Shown here one piece after another: positions 47,056 to 58,531 of a stretch of 64,000 nucleotides of DNA. The first letter of the stretch is position 1. The number at the start of each line of letters is the position of its first letter. Made by a program: the position numbers and the translations under genes. The stretch is from Chrysoporthe austroafricana (lineage: Eukaryota > Ascomycota > Sordariomycetes > Diaporthales > Cryphonectriaceae). The notes beneath the pieces are model-generated. The model was not told where the DNA came from, searched no databases, and saw only the letters and a list, made by a program, of their open reading frames with translations. Location: assembly GCA_001051155.2 (NCBI GenBank), contig JYIP02000007.1, positions 4,342,342 to 4,406,341 on the forward strand, written 5' to 3'.

Positions 47056-47139
47056 TCTGCGGCGTTCCCAAAGAGGCTTCACCACCTTTCCTACATGTCA
47101 TGACCCAGCTATCTCATCCCACTTGCCAGACATTCTTTA

Positions 47140-47390
47140 AACCTTGGGGTGCTTGTTTGGAATTGAGGCCTTCCTTTTCGTCTTTGGGAGGTGCATTCGG
47201 GCTTGAAATTTTTGTCCCTCTTTTCTTTTCTTTCTCTTTCCCCCCCCCCCCCCCCCCNCCCCCCCCCCCCCCACCTTGGGAAATCGTCCTCGGACTTGGG
47301 GGTTCTTGTTTGGGCTTGAGGCTTTCCTTTCTCATCTTTGGGGTCCTATTTGGACTGGAGGCCTTTTTTTTTTCTTCTTGATGATCTTTC
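47140..47390. repeat. Imperfect duplication flanking a poly-C run with an N (assembly join)
   Basis: The segment at about 47143-47220 (CTTGGGGTGCTTGTTTGG...) resembles 47295-47372 (CTTGGGGGTTCTTGTTTGGG...). Between them is a C run of more than 30 bases with an N at 47258. A diverged tandem repeat or a mis-assembled duplicate are both possible. Confidence 0.65.
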
Positions 47391-48145
47391 CCATGACTTT
47401 GATGAAGGCAACAAACTCAGACAACGTTACCAGACAACACCATCAGAATGACATGATCATCTCCACTTAGCATTACCTCATCATCATTGTCGTCATCATT
47501 ATCACAGTATGTAATCGCAGCGTTGGGTGCCTATCAGGTGCACGGAGGTAGGAGGTCAGCTCATTTCCATCGCTGGACAGCGGGGGGTGGTGTGAGGCTG
47601 AAGTGCCACGTCTTGTCAACAGAGCCTGTACCTGTCTGAGGATCGAGCCTGTCTGGCATCTACCTGCCTGAGCTGTCATTCAGTCAGTCCGCCATCGTGA
47701 CACACAGGTCCTGACAGAAATTGGAGTGCAGATGTAGTCATTCCTTATTGCTTACTATGCTAGAATGTGCCTTGCTACCCCTTCTCAATACCTCGCAAGT
47801 CATCGAGCTGTCGTGGACCCCTCTAGGTCGCACTACGTTCCACCACCAAGCCGTTATGCTCCCTCTCCATTTTTCCAGACGCCGACGGCGACTTGTTTGG
47901 GATTTTCCCTCTGCCCGCTCTAGCTGGCCAGAAATCCATCCTCCTACGCCATCTAGACGCAGCTTGAATGTGTACCCAGCCCTGGACTCCTTTGTACGTA
48001 ATGTAATGCAATGTACGATCGACCCCCCCCCCCACACCTGTCCTGAAAACCGGAGCTCTCGTCGCAAATCCCTCCTGCTTGGCCGTTGGACTCCTGAAAC
48101 CACAACATGCAGATTCCTTTTCGAATCTTTCGTCACAAAGCATTC
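47391..48145. other. Intergenic region
   Basis: No supportable gene; it contains ATCATC-type simple sequence at about 47480-47510. Frames over 47.7-48.1 kb overlap on both strands and lie downstream of the minus-strand gene. Confidence 0.45.
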
Positions 48146-49472
48146 TCATTTGAAACCTCTCATCCGTTTGAATGCTCGTGCCAGGTCGGCCAAGGCGATC
48201 GTAAACATAGGGCGCCTGGCATTTGTTACCCAGTTAGCACTGCGGCAAAGGAAGAAAGCTAGCGCTTGAAGGGATACATACCGATTGTGATGCTCTGGCA
48301 GGCGAGGCCTCACGTAGGCAGGCGGCAAGGGTGTTTCTTTGTGTACGACAAAGTCCGAAAAGTAGAACGGAAGCTTCTTGCTGCCGTTAACGGCACCAGA
48401 ACCGAAAAATCGGGTCCAAGGCATTAAGTCAATAGCCTTCGCACGGTCGTCCATAGTTCTGCCCATGACCATGATCTCGCCCCAGTCTAAAGTTCGGCCC
48501 GATGTGTTAATGATAACAACGGTTTGAACGCGTGTGGTACCGTAAAAGTAATCGAGAGCTTTCTTCTCAACGTTGTTGCGTAGCTGAGAAGTGGCGATCT
48601 CCACGACAAACGTTTGTGGAGCTATTTGATTGTAGAAATAACTACAATCTGGATGCATTTGGTGGTCGTGAGACACAGATCCTATACCGCCATCGGTGCC
48701 TGAATCGATGCGGTCAATCATGTTGGCTAGCTGCTTGCCGTGCTTTTGGTCTTCAGCTAAAACTCGATCTCGTGCTTGAAGAAAACCTGCGTATATCGTA
48801 TCAGACACGTAGCCCGTGAGAAGGCCGTGCTCGCGTTTTGGCGGCATTGTGAGATGGAGGTGTAGTAGCCCTTTGGACCACTCGTATCTGTATTCGATTT
48901 TTCGGAAGACGGAATCTTCAAATGAGTTGTTCAGTATGCTGTCGAGCGCTTGAAGTTGATCAGAAGGAAACTCGAAGCCAAGGTTGCAATCGAGCAGTGA
49001 CGGGCTATTAGAACGAAATAGCAGCTCTTCGGCACGTTCTAACGCACGTAGCACCATCTTCACAGCTCCTGAACCTTCACTGTCGTCACTCGCATTTGTA
49101 TTGTCTCCGTTCCCAGTCTGAGCCTCAGCAATAGGGTCCTGCATGACGCCACCTTGGTCCTCGACTTTATGCTGACAGCCTGCATCGATCTTTGACATAG
49201 TCTTGGCTTCAGTATCAAGGCGGACAATGTCCTGCTCGGCTTCGATTAGCATTTGCCGGTTTTATAACCAAAACTCTAAGGAACTTATTGCTTACCGAAG
49301 ACTTAGGTGCGGCTGGTCTCATGCTGCCAGACTGTGAACGTGTAGATGGAGATGTAAAGGGGAAAGTAGGATGGAAAGGAAGGCGACAAAGCACTAGGCG
49401 TGGCACAAATCCTTGGGTGTAGAGGTGAAGGAGGACAGGAATTCTGTTGAGAGCTGCAATCTCCACTGACAT
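48146..49472 (-). CDS. Fungal protein with PD-(D/E)XK nuclease-like core, three exons
   Basis: Exons 49472-49296, 49231-48282 and 48215-48146 give 398 aa. Intron 1 (64 nt) has donor GTAAGC, a TGCTAAT branch and acceptor GAGCAG. Intron 2 (66 nt, in-frame if retained) has donor GTATGT, branch GTGCTAAC and acceptor TGCCAG. A shorter single-exon start at 49252 would use an ATG inside intron 1. The core reads HPDCSYFYNQIAPQTFVVEI with Asp254 and Glu270, followed by ATSQ, a helix and a strand VQTVVIINTSG. A PD, hydrophobic strand with E, SQ, then a second strand is the layout of PD-(D/E)XK folds such as Uma2-like proteins; the usual Lys after the Glu is not evident. Fold assignment is inference. 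It shares the scheme with the protein at 14962-16282. No clear biological role. Confidence 0.7.
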
Positions 49473-51463
49473 TATATATTCTAGTTGTGCTCTAGCGCTT
49501 CTGTGGCCCGAGCACCTCGTCACAACCAGGTCCCATCACGTGCAGGCTCGAACATGGCATCCATATCAATTCAATTATCCCCAGCAAGGATCTTTGTCTC
49601 CAAGGCAAATCATACCAAGTTCAACAAGCCAAAGGCTAGGGCGGGGACTCTGTGAGCAGAAGCAGGAACTCAAACTCAGTCAGCATAGGTGCAAACATGC
49701 GATGAAGAACAAGGAGGAAAAAGCAAGGATTATGTCGATGATGATTGCCTTGTATGCCATCATATCGTGACTCTCTGCCTGCCTATGCACGGCATATCAA
49801 GTCTGGGTTCAGCATAAAGGCAGAAAAGCGAGAAGCTCAAGGCCGAGTAAGGCAAGGCCGGGGATATGGATGGAGGCTGGGGGCTAGCTTGCTTTAAAGA
49901 GCGCCCATTGTGTCCTTTCAGGGCACCAGATACTCGACGAGATCGATCGGTCGCGAGGGCCATCATGTACCGACATTCCAGCCTTCGCGACGGCTCTAAC
50001 CCAGCGAATTGCCATCCAGTACATTACGTACTGGAAGCCGGAGGCGAACAGGTACACCATGAGCTTCATCGGCCTCTTCCCGTTCCAGAAGGGCTTTCAG
50101 GAATGCTAGATTACAACAAGGACGTCGCTGAGTGTATGCTTGAGGTCTAGAGTCCAGCCATCAAGGAGATGCTAAGGGGTTGCATCCTGTCGCCAAGTGT
50201 TGGAAGACAGACCGGCCGCGCAGCTCGCGTTATCTGAAAGTGCGTCGCTTGCAAGCGAGGATGGACCACCTGCCAAGAGCTGACGCTCATCACCGACGGC
50301 TTGAATCGGCCCAGCAAATCCCACCTTACGTGCTCTGTAAATGTATATGTTCCTCTTTTGCCGCTTTCAGGTCTCGACTAAATCTCCCCTGCTGAGCGTC
50401 ATATCCTCCAGGAGTCAGTAAATCGAAAGATTTCCTTCATAAGCACCAGATCCGAGACAGGAGGCTCTGCATCTGCTGCTACGGGCGGCGGCAGCGGGCT
50501 CGGCGTTTCAGCCCGTGCAGGCTCAGAGTCAAGTCTCGACCATATCAGCCGTCTCTGCCGTTGTTCTCTTGACAGAGAAGTAGACCATTGGTTCTGGGGG
50601 CCTCGTCTCCGACGGGCGTGCGACCTGATTGCTCAGCTGCATCTGTCACGAACGGCGATCGCGGTTCCAGCCCACTGGGACGGATGGGGGCGAGCCGGGA
50701 CAAATCTGTGCGCCAGCACCCGGGAACCTATAGGAAACCCCGAAGGGCTTCTCCTTCCCAGAATATGCAGCCACCTGCATATGTCACGGTGCGCGTACCC
50801 CCAAGGGACCCCGGACGGTTCCATGCAGTGCTATAAACGTGCTCTTTTGCGGGGCGACGGTAGACTAGAGTAGGGGCTAATTTAAGCAGGAGCACGCGGT
50901 GGATTTCGAACGATCTCTTCAGGGGGTCTGAGGCTCTCTAGCGCTTGAGAAAAGCAAGACTGGCAGGAGAAACCTCTGATGAGAATTGTGTGTTTTGTGC
51001 CTTGGACCGCCCCGAGCGGAAAGCCCTGTTGGAAGCAGGGAGCCGAGCCCGGCTGGAGGTTCTCTTGTTCCATCGTTTAGTCCGACCAGGGGTCGATAAC
51101 TGGAGCTCGTGTCGGGATGACAACCGAGGGGGGGGGGCTTGGAACAGCGCGTAGGGTTCCAGAAGACTAGAAGCTGGACCTCTACGTCAGTTGTTCACTA
51201 AGGATCGACGCTCCGGGATGTCAGCCGTGAAATTAACTGCTACACAAGATGCTGCCAAAGTATCCCGGACAGTAACTAGCGTTAGCAGATGGGCATCCCG
51301 TTACTTTTCTGCTCCTTGATCCCTTCGCTCTTCACCCTATCATCCTGTCTTCCTGCCATCATACCTCCCTGCACTACTGTCTCCCTGCCTCCTCTCACCC
51401 ACCACTCTCCTCTCACCTCACATACTTCCTGCCCTATCAGCTCCGTCGCACGCACCCTCCATA
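49473..51463. other. Intergenic region with possible gene remnants
   Basis: Two coding-like but broken stretches occur on the plus strand. One at about 49916-50110 reads PAFATALTQRIAIQYITYWK and ends in a stop, with a neighbouring frame continuing (DYNKDVAECMLEV). Another open stretch without a good ATG runs at about 50394-50875. No domain is recognised and no clean splice model was found. A pyrimidine-rich tract at about 51340-51455 precedes the mini-ORF at 51464. Confidence 0.35.
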
Positions 51464-51706
51464 ATGTTCATCTTCCAGACGTCAGCAGCCTCAGCGTTTC
51501 TGGTAGCTGCCATGTCCCTGGTTGTAGCTATATCCGTGTTGGTATATATAGCTCTGTTGGCTGCCATAGCCTTGGCTTTGTCTTCCTCCGACTGGTCTGC
51601 AATACTGGCATCTGAAATGACTACAGTTTGGGTCCTCACACTGATGGCTACCAGCACCATTAGGGTTCTGGAGGAAGCCGGCCCTGCTTGCACACTGGCA
51701 GCCTGA
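51464..51706 (+). CDS. Possible 80-aa hydrophobic protein
   Basis: Starts MFIFQTSAASAFLVAAMSLV and contains one or two membrane-spanning segments (residues about 8-40 and perhaps 55-65). The ATG directly follows a CT-rich leader of the kind often found before fungal start codons. No family is recognised, and a mini-ORF of this length can occur by chance. Confidence 0.3.
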   Translation: MFIFQTSAASAFLVAAMSLVVAISVLVYIALLAAIALALSSSDWSAILASEMTTVWVLTLMATSTIRVLEEAGPACTLAA

Positions 51707-54434
51707 TACGTGTCAGAAATTTGCCCAGAGCACGCGGTGTATTGATAACACCCTTAAAGCCATCCCGGATGATTCCAAAGGCTTCTCAGAGTATCCCCGA
51801 CGTTTTTCAGATGCGTAATATGAGGCAACAGAGAGAGAAGAGAGGAGTACGCACAGTACCAGTTGCCCCTGTAGTTTGACGGAAACCCTCCTCCAGACCT
51901 GTATATCCTATTAGTATCCGTCGGTCATGTCTTATCATGGAAGTGGCTTGGAGGCCATACATGCTGAGCGAGCTATATTCGAGATCGCGTCTTGCTCAGG
52001 AAGAGGAGTTCTGGACCGTGGAAAAATAATTGCGTAAGAGCTGGTGGCAGGTCGAAGAGCAGTACAAATGATCCGGAGAGCTAAAGGGCGAGCGAACAGG
52101 CTGATCGCGTGCTGTAATCCGCAATGACCAGAGTCGCTATGGCGGTGTTGTCCGTTGACGGATTTGAACAGCAACCCATCGTCAGGTTTTCGACGATAGT
52201 TATATAGGAGAGCTCGTGGACTACGCTCGCCAGCGCCAGCACTGTTGTTGAGCCTCATCTCTGCCCAGATCCATCGAAGGTCGAAAGAGCTGGCGAAAAG
52301 TTGACATCATCCCGGCCTCTGGAGAATGTCAGCCTCTACACAACCGAGATGATGTTCCAAATAGGTGGCAACGGCTCAATAGCCCTTTTCAGGGAGAAAT
52401 GTAGGCCACCGGGCGGGCTCACCGAGCCCTCATCCAGGGCTTTTCCTCGCAGGATTCTGTAGTGTAGCCATCTCGTCATGTTGCCCATCGTGTCTGATAT
52501 GCCAGGACACGATGACCAGGAGAGAGCTCCATGTCCGGGCCGAAAGGGGTGTATGATGCAACCCGAGTATTACGTGGAGCATGCCAGGATGGGATAGGTG
52601 CTCGCACCGAAAACCTTGGATCGTGAGGGCTGGTTGGGCAGGGCGTCGATCAGGACGAGATGGCGCCGCAAGGGGGGCTGCACATCCTGCGAAGGCCAAC
52701 GATGCCTTAAAGATACCGATCGGACGGGCACAGGGACTCTGGTTGGCCGCGGAAACTCGCAGAAGCCTCTGAAAACATCGTTGCACGTGTCATGCTTGAG
52801 CTGATGCTGGGGCACGCCAGTGCCCAGGCCATAGGGCTATCGGAGCTGCAGCATTGAACGGGATGGATCGGTGATATCATGGGAAGAGAACGGTCTCACA
52901 ATCCCTAATATACGTGGCCGGGCACGGAGATAGCAGCCTCATGTGAAGATGACAACAGCAGGGCCGGCCTTCTTGCTTCAGCATCACTCGGTGCCCAGAC
53001 CAGCACCAACTAACTTGTTGGCAATGGTCCCGCCTCATCTTCGTGTATCGGTGTACTAGTATTGTGTACGGGCCGCTTGAAGCCCACGGCCATCTTTGAA
53101 AAACCAATGAGACGACGAGTGGTGTATTTTACCATGGAATAACTGCGGATCTGGATGCATTGACTCCGGCAACGGATCCATCACGTGGTCCCAGAGCCTC
53201 CTCTGCTTCTATCTCGGCAAGACCGAGGTGCTAGTGACATATCGAAGTCAAAGACACGGGAAGAAGGAAGTCCAATCGATTCTGTCAATCAGAATCGTAG
53301 TGCCGAACCCACGACGTGGGGTCGAGCATACCATGCGCGGAGCCTTATTGCGACAACGAGACAGAGACTGGATGGAAACCGTCATCATCTGACACTGTGC
53401 ATATGCAAGACAGACAGTAATTGGGGATCCTCAAGTCTCCATATTCCATGGTAAGAAGGCCAAGAAGATACAGTTGCGCTGTCCTCTGCGACCACGAGGG
53501 TTTGATAGACTGTAGACGAGTGCAGGCAGCGCTCGGGCAAGTTCTCGATGCTTCTTGGCTCGCCCTACGGCTTGAGGTCAGCAACTTGCACTCCACGAAG
53601 AACAGCGGTTGTGGGAAGGATAGCCAGGGCAGAAGCTGACAAGAAGGGCTCAATCCGTCCCTGATCATCACTTTCAGGGTGACGATGCGAGCTTTCGATG
53701 CTAGGTCGCCCGGTGGGCACTGAGGCGAAACTTGACTTGGGGACGGGCACTTGGTCTCGAATCAAGGCTACGGGCATTGTAGAATGCTGAGGGCTCGGGC
53801 ATTGCCAACCGAGACAGTCACGACCTGTTATGTATGCATTGATCGGGAACACAGACACGTGTTGAAGAGAAGCAGTACATTAGGGCTGAGTTCTGAGGCG
53901 CAATCGTTTCTGCAGTGGGTTTGATCTCAGTTGCAGCGACGATACCGGCACACCACAAGAGGCAGTCCCGCTCACTGATGGTCAGAAAAAGTTGCAGTGT
54001 CCGCATGGTATGGCAGCAACCTGCGCGGCACCTCGAAGCAAAACGGTGGGTGCTCAGGTGCCGCCCAGAAGCTCGAGCATGATAGCTCCTGATTATATTC
54101 TGTACGGGTGGGGTAGGCCCAAAGCCTGCAGCGCATCATACCCTTTCACGCCTTTGACGCCAGGGGTGAAGACTACCGAATCCCTGCTACCACCTGAATC
54201 ACAGATGTGGACTTCAACTTACTAAGGCGAAACAGACACCTAGTATCGAGCAAGGGAATGGATAAATGAGTGTTGAGATCGATGTCTGTCTAATACCAAA
54301 AAGAGTGAAAATGGATGTATGATGCCCAGCCATAGATATATAGAGCACAGACTGTGAGGGTTGGGGTGCTGGTTGCTCCACTTTTCCACACTTACAGCGT
54401 CGGCCATTTAAACCTCAACATCAACTATTGCAAT
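51707..54434. other. Intergenic region, no supportable gene
   Basis: Several minus-strand frames (for example 53565-53858, with GRIEPFLSASALAILPTTAV) look mildly coding-like but cannot be joined with splice signals into a gene. Nothing is recognised. Confidence 0.4.
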
Positions 54435-54484
54435 ATCGAATCCACGTCGCCTTCCAGAAATCGAATCCACGTCGTCTTCCAGAA
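54435..54484 (+). repeat. Tandem duplication, two 25-nt copies, in the leader of the 54544 gene
   Basis: Copies at 54435-54459 and 54460-54484 (ATCGAATCCACGTCG... ending TTCCAGAA) differ by one base. They lie 60-110 bp upstream of the start codon. Confidence 0.9.
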
Positions 54485-54543
54485 ATTCAGAGCACTTCTG
54501 CCAATTTTTTTCTCGCAGGGACCACACTCAGCTTTCTTTCAGC

Positions 54544-55056
54544 ATGGAATCCTACATCGAATTCTACTACGAGAAACTCAAGCCAGACGACCCCATCAAC
54601 TCACACTCAAGCGTTTGGAACATAGAGGAGAAGAAGCGTCAAGGTGCGTACATACCTGACTTCCACATACATTCCATTTTCTCTTCATCTCCTCTGCCCT
54701 CATCTCCCCTACGCTATTATAGTTGTCGCGCTCTTTAGTATCCCATACGGGAAAGCTGTAACTGACACTGCCCCGCCACAGATGCCAGGGCCGCCGGCCG
54801 TGAGCCCGACACGGCTCACATTGAGCTCGAGTTTGGCAGGCTCCGCATTGGCTGCGTTGCCTCGACAGCCGCTGTCTACAAGATCACCAGGGAAGCTGCG
54901 CCCTACGCCACATCTGCCGTTCTCTATAGTGCTCTCGCGAAAGCGTACCCCTCGTCCTTGAGCCGTCCCTCCACCGCCATGGTCGCCGTGTTCCCGTTCG
55001 CCTTCTCCCTCGCGGCCGGTTATTTCAACGCCAAGCGGGAGATTCGCGATATGTGA
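54544..55056 (+). CDS. Small protein (124 aa), probably membrane-associated, unknown function
   Basis: Exons 54544-54643 and 54782-55056; the 138-nt intron has donor GTGCGT, branch-like ACTGAC and acceptor CCACAG. The join keeps frame and gives MESYIEFYYEKLKPDDPINS..., a charged N-terminal half followed by two moderately hydrophobic stretches (about residues 63-90, RIGCVASTAAVYKI and TSAVLYSALAKAY; about 98-116, TAMVAVFPFAFSLAAGYF). It ends NAKREIRDM. The second hydrophobic segment could span a membrane. No signal peptide. The first exon lies just downstream of a duplicated leader segment. It may be lineage-specific; I recognise no family. Confidence 0.65.
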
Positions 55057-56253
55057 TCTGTCGAGTGGACTAGATCCTTTCGGTAATTGCACCTGCTAGG
55101 CCAGACAATCGATCGTCTGGTGCCCCGCCCCCCCTGTCGTATTATCCCTAGAGCTGGACGATCTGACTGTATACAGGTTTCTACACAGCACTGCGACCAT
55201 TACAATCGTCTCGCATTCGTTTTCGGCATTGAAATTGAAACTGATCGCAAACATTCCGCGTTCGCATAGGGTGATGCAAACAGGCAGTATTTCTGGCGCA
55301 GATTAGGGAGAAGAAACACGAAGGGAAAGAAGGGTCTAGGTACAAAGGAAAGAAGAGTCTAGGTACAAGCTCGTTCAACAGAATCCCCACTCATCCCACA
55401 CATTTCTTTTGTATCCAATACCAGAGTGACTATCTCGGCTATGCGTAACAGCGGCGGCGGCAGCGGCAGCAGCAGTAATAGCAGCGCTTGTTCGATGGTG
55501 TCTCTGCCATGTCTCTGCCAATATCGAGGTCTTGAGCAGAACGATGGCGAAGAACGCTCAGAACTCAGGCGTCCAGTTCAAGCAACTAATGCAGCTGGTT
55601 GCCCCTGGCGGCTATCAAACGACTACTGCTGTCGACGGAGGGTGATTTGTAACGCTGCCTCTACAACCTATTCAGACTCCCCGCCTGCGTCAGAATCCTC
55701 TTACATTTGCCCCTAGTCCGTCGCATCCACCGCGTCAACGGATGACGGCCGAAAGCCTCGCAGCTTCTACCGTGATGGCCCTCGTCTCACCGTGTCACCT
55801 GTACTGAGGCCTACTTTGCATCTTGGGTAGTGGTCGTGCCGGTGTTTTGTGGTGCCACTGAGTGAGCAGAGACGGCGTGGTTCGAACTCTGACCGGTGGA
55901 AACGAGACGTCGTGATGAGAGACATATGGTCAGCACGCAGACAGCCTTAGCATCTATCTGGGTGCCCTGGCCCGGACTGCACTGCTACCAGCAATGCACC
56001 ACCTGCAAGTGCAGATCTGCTAACGCCATTAGCGCTGTCACAAAACTGCAGGGTTGCTCCCCCAGCGCGTCGCCACCCTAGCGGGCTGCCATGAACGCGC
56101 TTGGGTTACTAACGACGTCAATCGCGCGCACCGACGTCCATGGTCTACGTAGCAGACGCGCCGCGGAACGTACTCGATGTCTATGGCCCCAGCTTGACCC
56201 ATCATGCTTCTCTTGCTACCGGCATGAGCACCTGATCCACACTGCTCGGCGCC
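55057..56253. other. Intergenic region upstream of DNA polymerase eta
   Basis: No supportable gene. A GGC/AGC triplet-rich run occurs at about 55450-55480. The last few hundred bases should hold the promoter and leader of the polymerase gene. Confidence 0.5.
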
Positions 56254-58531
56254 ATGTCATCGCCGCCGCCGAGATTCCGGCAGTCCTCGCCGGCCAGCGC
56301 TCCTGGACGCCAGCGGTCCAAGTTCACATACCGCAACTTCGCTCACCTGGCATCCTGTTCAACGTCTTGTCCTCTCCGCGTCGTGGCCCATATAGATCTG
56401 GATGCCTTCTACGCACAGTGTGAGATGCGGCGGTTGGGCCTTCCTGACGACCAACCCCTGGCTGTGCAGCAATGGTAAATTCTCCTGTCTTTCGACCCCC
56501 CGTACACCCCAGTAGAAGCTGAAGAACGCGCCAGGCAAGGCCTGATTGCTGTCAACTACCCGGCCAGGGACAAGGGCGTCGGGCGATTCCATGACATTGG
56601 CGAGGCGAAGAGGCTCTGCGAGAACCTCATCTGTCAGCATGTCGCGACGTGGCGGGTAGGGGAAGAGAACTGGGCATACCGCGACGACCCTGTGGTAGAC
56701 ACTGACAAGGTGTCACTGGACCCGTGAGAACACCCATAGTCTCTGTGTTCGAAACTCTATGTTGATGCTTTAGTGCTGCAGGTATCGCATGCACTCAAGG
56801 AACATCTTGTCCATCATAAAGGAATCACTTCCAACGCATCTACAGAGGGTTGAAAAGGCCTCGATCGATGAAGTGGTGAGTGCCAGCGCCTGATCAACGC
56901 CTGGCCATTACAGTCCTTCCCTGTGCTAGTGATACTAATTGCTCTGACCCGAGTGGTCTAGTTCCTTGACCTCTCAGCTCAGGTGCGATCTATCATGCTT
57001 GAGCGGTTTACAGAGCTTGCCAACCCGCCTCCCTATGATGATCCCACTGAGAAGTTGCCTATGCCGTCCGTCACAGCACTGGACTGGCAAGCTGACGCAC
57101 TTGTGGATCTGGATGACACAGAGACCGAAACTGACGACCCGGATTGGGACGACGTGGCAATCCTGATCGGGTCAGAGATTGTACGGGACGTAAGGGCGGC
57201 TATTCGCGACAGATTGAAGTTCACATGCGTAAGGAGCACCCCTACATTGTGTTGCGGTGTCTCAGGTTCAATTGTCTACCGATGCTTGGAGCCCAGCTGA
57301 CGTTCTCATGCTGTAGTCGGCGGGCGTTGCCCAGAACAAGATGCTCGCGAAGTTAGGCTCTGGCTCCAAGAAACCCAATGGCCAGACAGTTGTGCGAAAC
57401 CGCGCTATCACCCACTTCCTGTCGGGCTTCAAGTTCACCAAGATACGCAACCTGGGCGGGAAGTTGGGCGACCAGGTCGTGCAGACCTTCGGCACCGACT
57501 CCGTCAATGAGCTGCTATTGGTCCCGATCGAGCAACTCAAGCTGAAGTTGGGCGACGACACGGGAAGTTGGGTTCATAATACCATCAGGGGCATCGATCA
57601 ATCAGAGGTCAATTCCAGAGTCCAGATCAAGTCTATGCTGTCAGCCAAGTCATTCCAACCAAGAATCAATAGCATCGAGCAGGCCGTCAAGTGGCTTCGC
57701 ATCTTCGTGGGTGACATCTTCTCCCGCCTGGGAGAAGAGGGTGTCCTCGAAAACAAGCGACGTCCTCGGACAATCAATCTGCACCACCGCCACGGAGGTC
57801 AGACCAGATCGAGACAGGTCCGGATTCCTCAGGGAAAAGCGATCGACAAGGAGATGCTCTTTGGACTCGCTAAACACTTGCTAAGCCAGATTGTCCTTGA
57901 AGGTAATGTATGGCCCTGCACAAACCTCTCCCTCAGCGTGGGTGGATTTGATGAGGGCGTGGTTGGGAATATGGGCATCGGCGCGTTTCTTGTCAAAGGA
58001 GAAGAGGCCCAGGCCTTGAAGAGGGCCTCTCGAGAGGTTTCCGACGAGCCGTCACCAGACCACCCCTCAGCCAAGCAAAAGAGACTGGATAAAAAGCCAG
58101 GCATCCAGAAATTCTTCTCCAGACAGACCGAAACGTCTCAGGATGGCAGGCGGTCTCCAGAAGGCAGTGAAACGTCGCACGGTCACGTCGCCTCGGAGAG
58201 GCAGACAGCATCTGCAGGTGTCCGCGCGGGCGAGAAACCTGGCCGTGATCACGAGGTGCAGACACCAATCACGGCCTACAAGTGTGGGCGCTGCAAAGCA
58301 GGCTTCCAGGACGCCGAGGAGCTCCAGTGTCATCAGGACGAGCATCTTGCCAGAGACCTTCAGGAAGAAGAACGTGGCAGCCGAGCATTTGCTGGCCACG
58401 GCGCTACACCTGCATCGTCGTCATCGCTCAGCACCACCGGCGCTATGTCTCCGGCTGCAGCGTCGAGACGGGCCACCAACAAGAGTAAGCAGAAGTTGGA
58501 GACCGGCCAGAGCAGGTTGAAGTTCGGGTGA
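56254..58531 (+). CDS. rad30: DNA polymerase eta (translesion synthesis, Y family)
   Basis: Five exons: 56254-56474, 56535-56723, 56782-56875, 56962-57228, 57317-58531, giving 661 aa; all joins keep phase and rebuild conserved blocks. Catalytic motifs are VVAHIDLDAFYAQCE (Asp48), AVNYPAR, and KASIDEVFLDL (Asp166, Glu167). Later blocks are SAGVAQNKMLAKLGSG, the helix-hairpin region FTKIRNLGGKLGDQV, and little-finger sequence ending GIGAFLVKGEE. The C-terminus has a ubiquitin-binding zinc finger (CxxC...HxxxH; Cys580, Cys583, His596, His600), a PCNA-binding-like GIQKFF (about 519-524) and a final QSRLKFG. The enzyme inserts bases opposite UV photoproducts at stalled forks, recruited by ubiquitinated PCNA. 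All key residues are present. The N-terminal 40 residues before the first motif are Ser/Pro-rich and variable. Confidence 0.95.

Noticed and set aside
55870..55905. tRNA-like B-box sequence GGTTCGAACTC
   Set aside because: No A box at the right distance and no cloverleaf could be drawn. No convincing tRNA was found anywhere in the window.
56091..56423. Alternative frame overlapping the first exon of pol eta
   Set aside because: The overlapping frame beginning at 56254 carries the conserved polymerase motif, so this one is a shadow.
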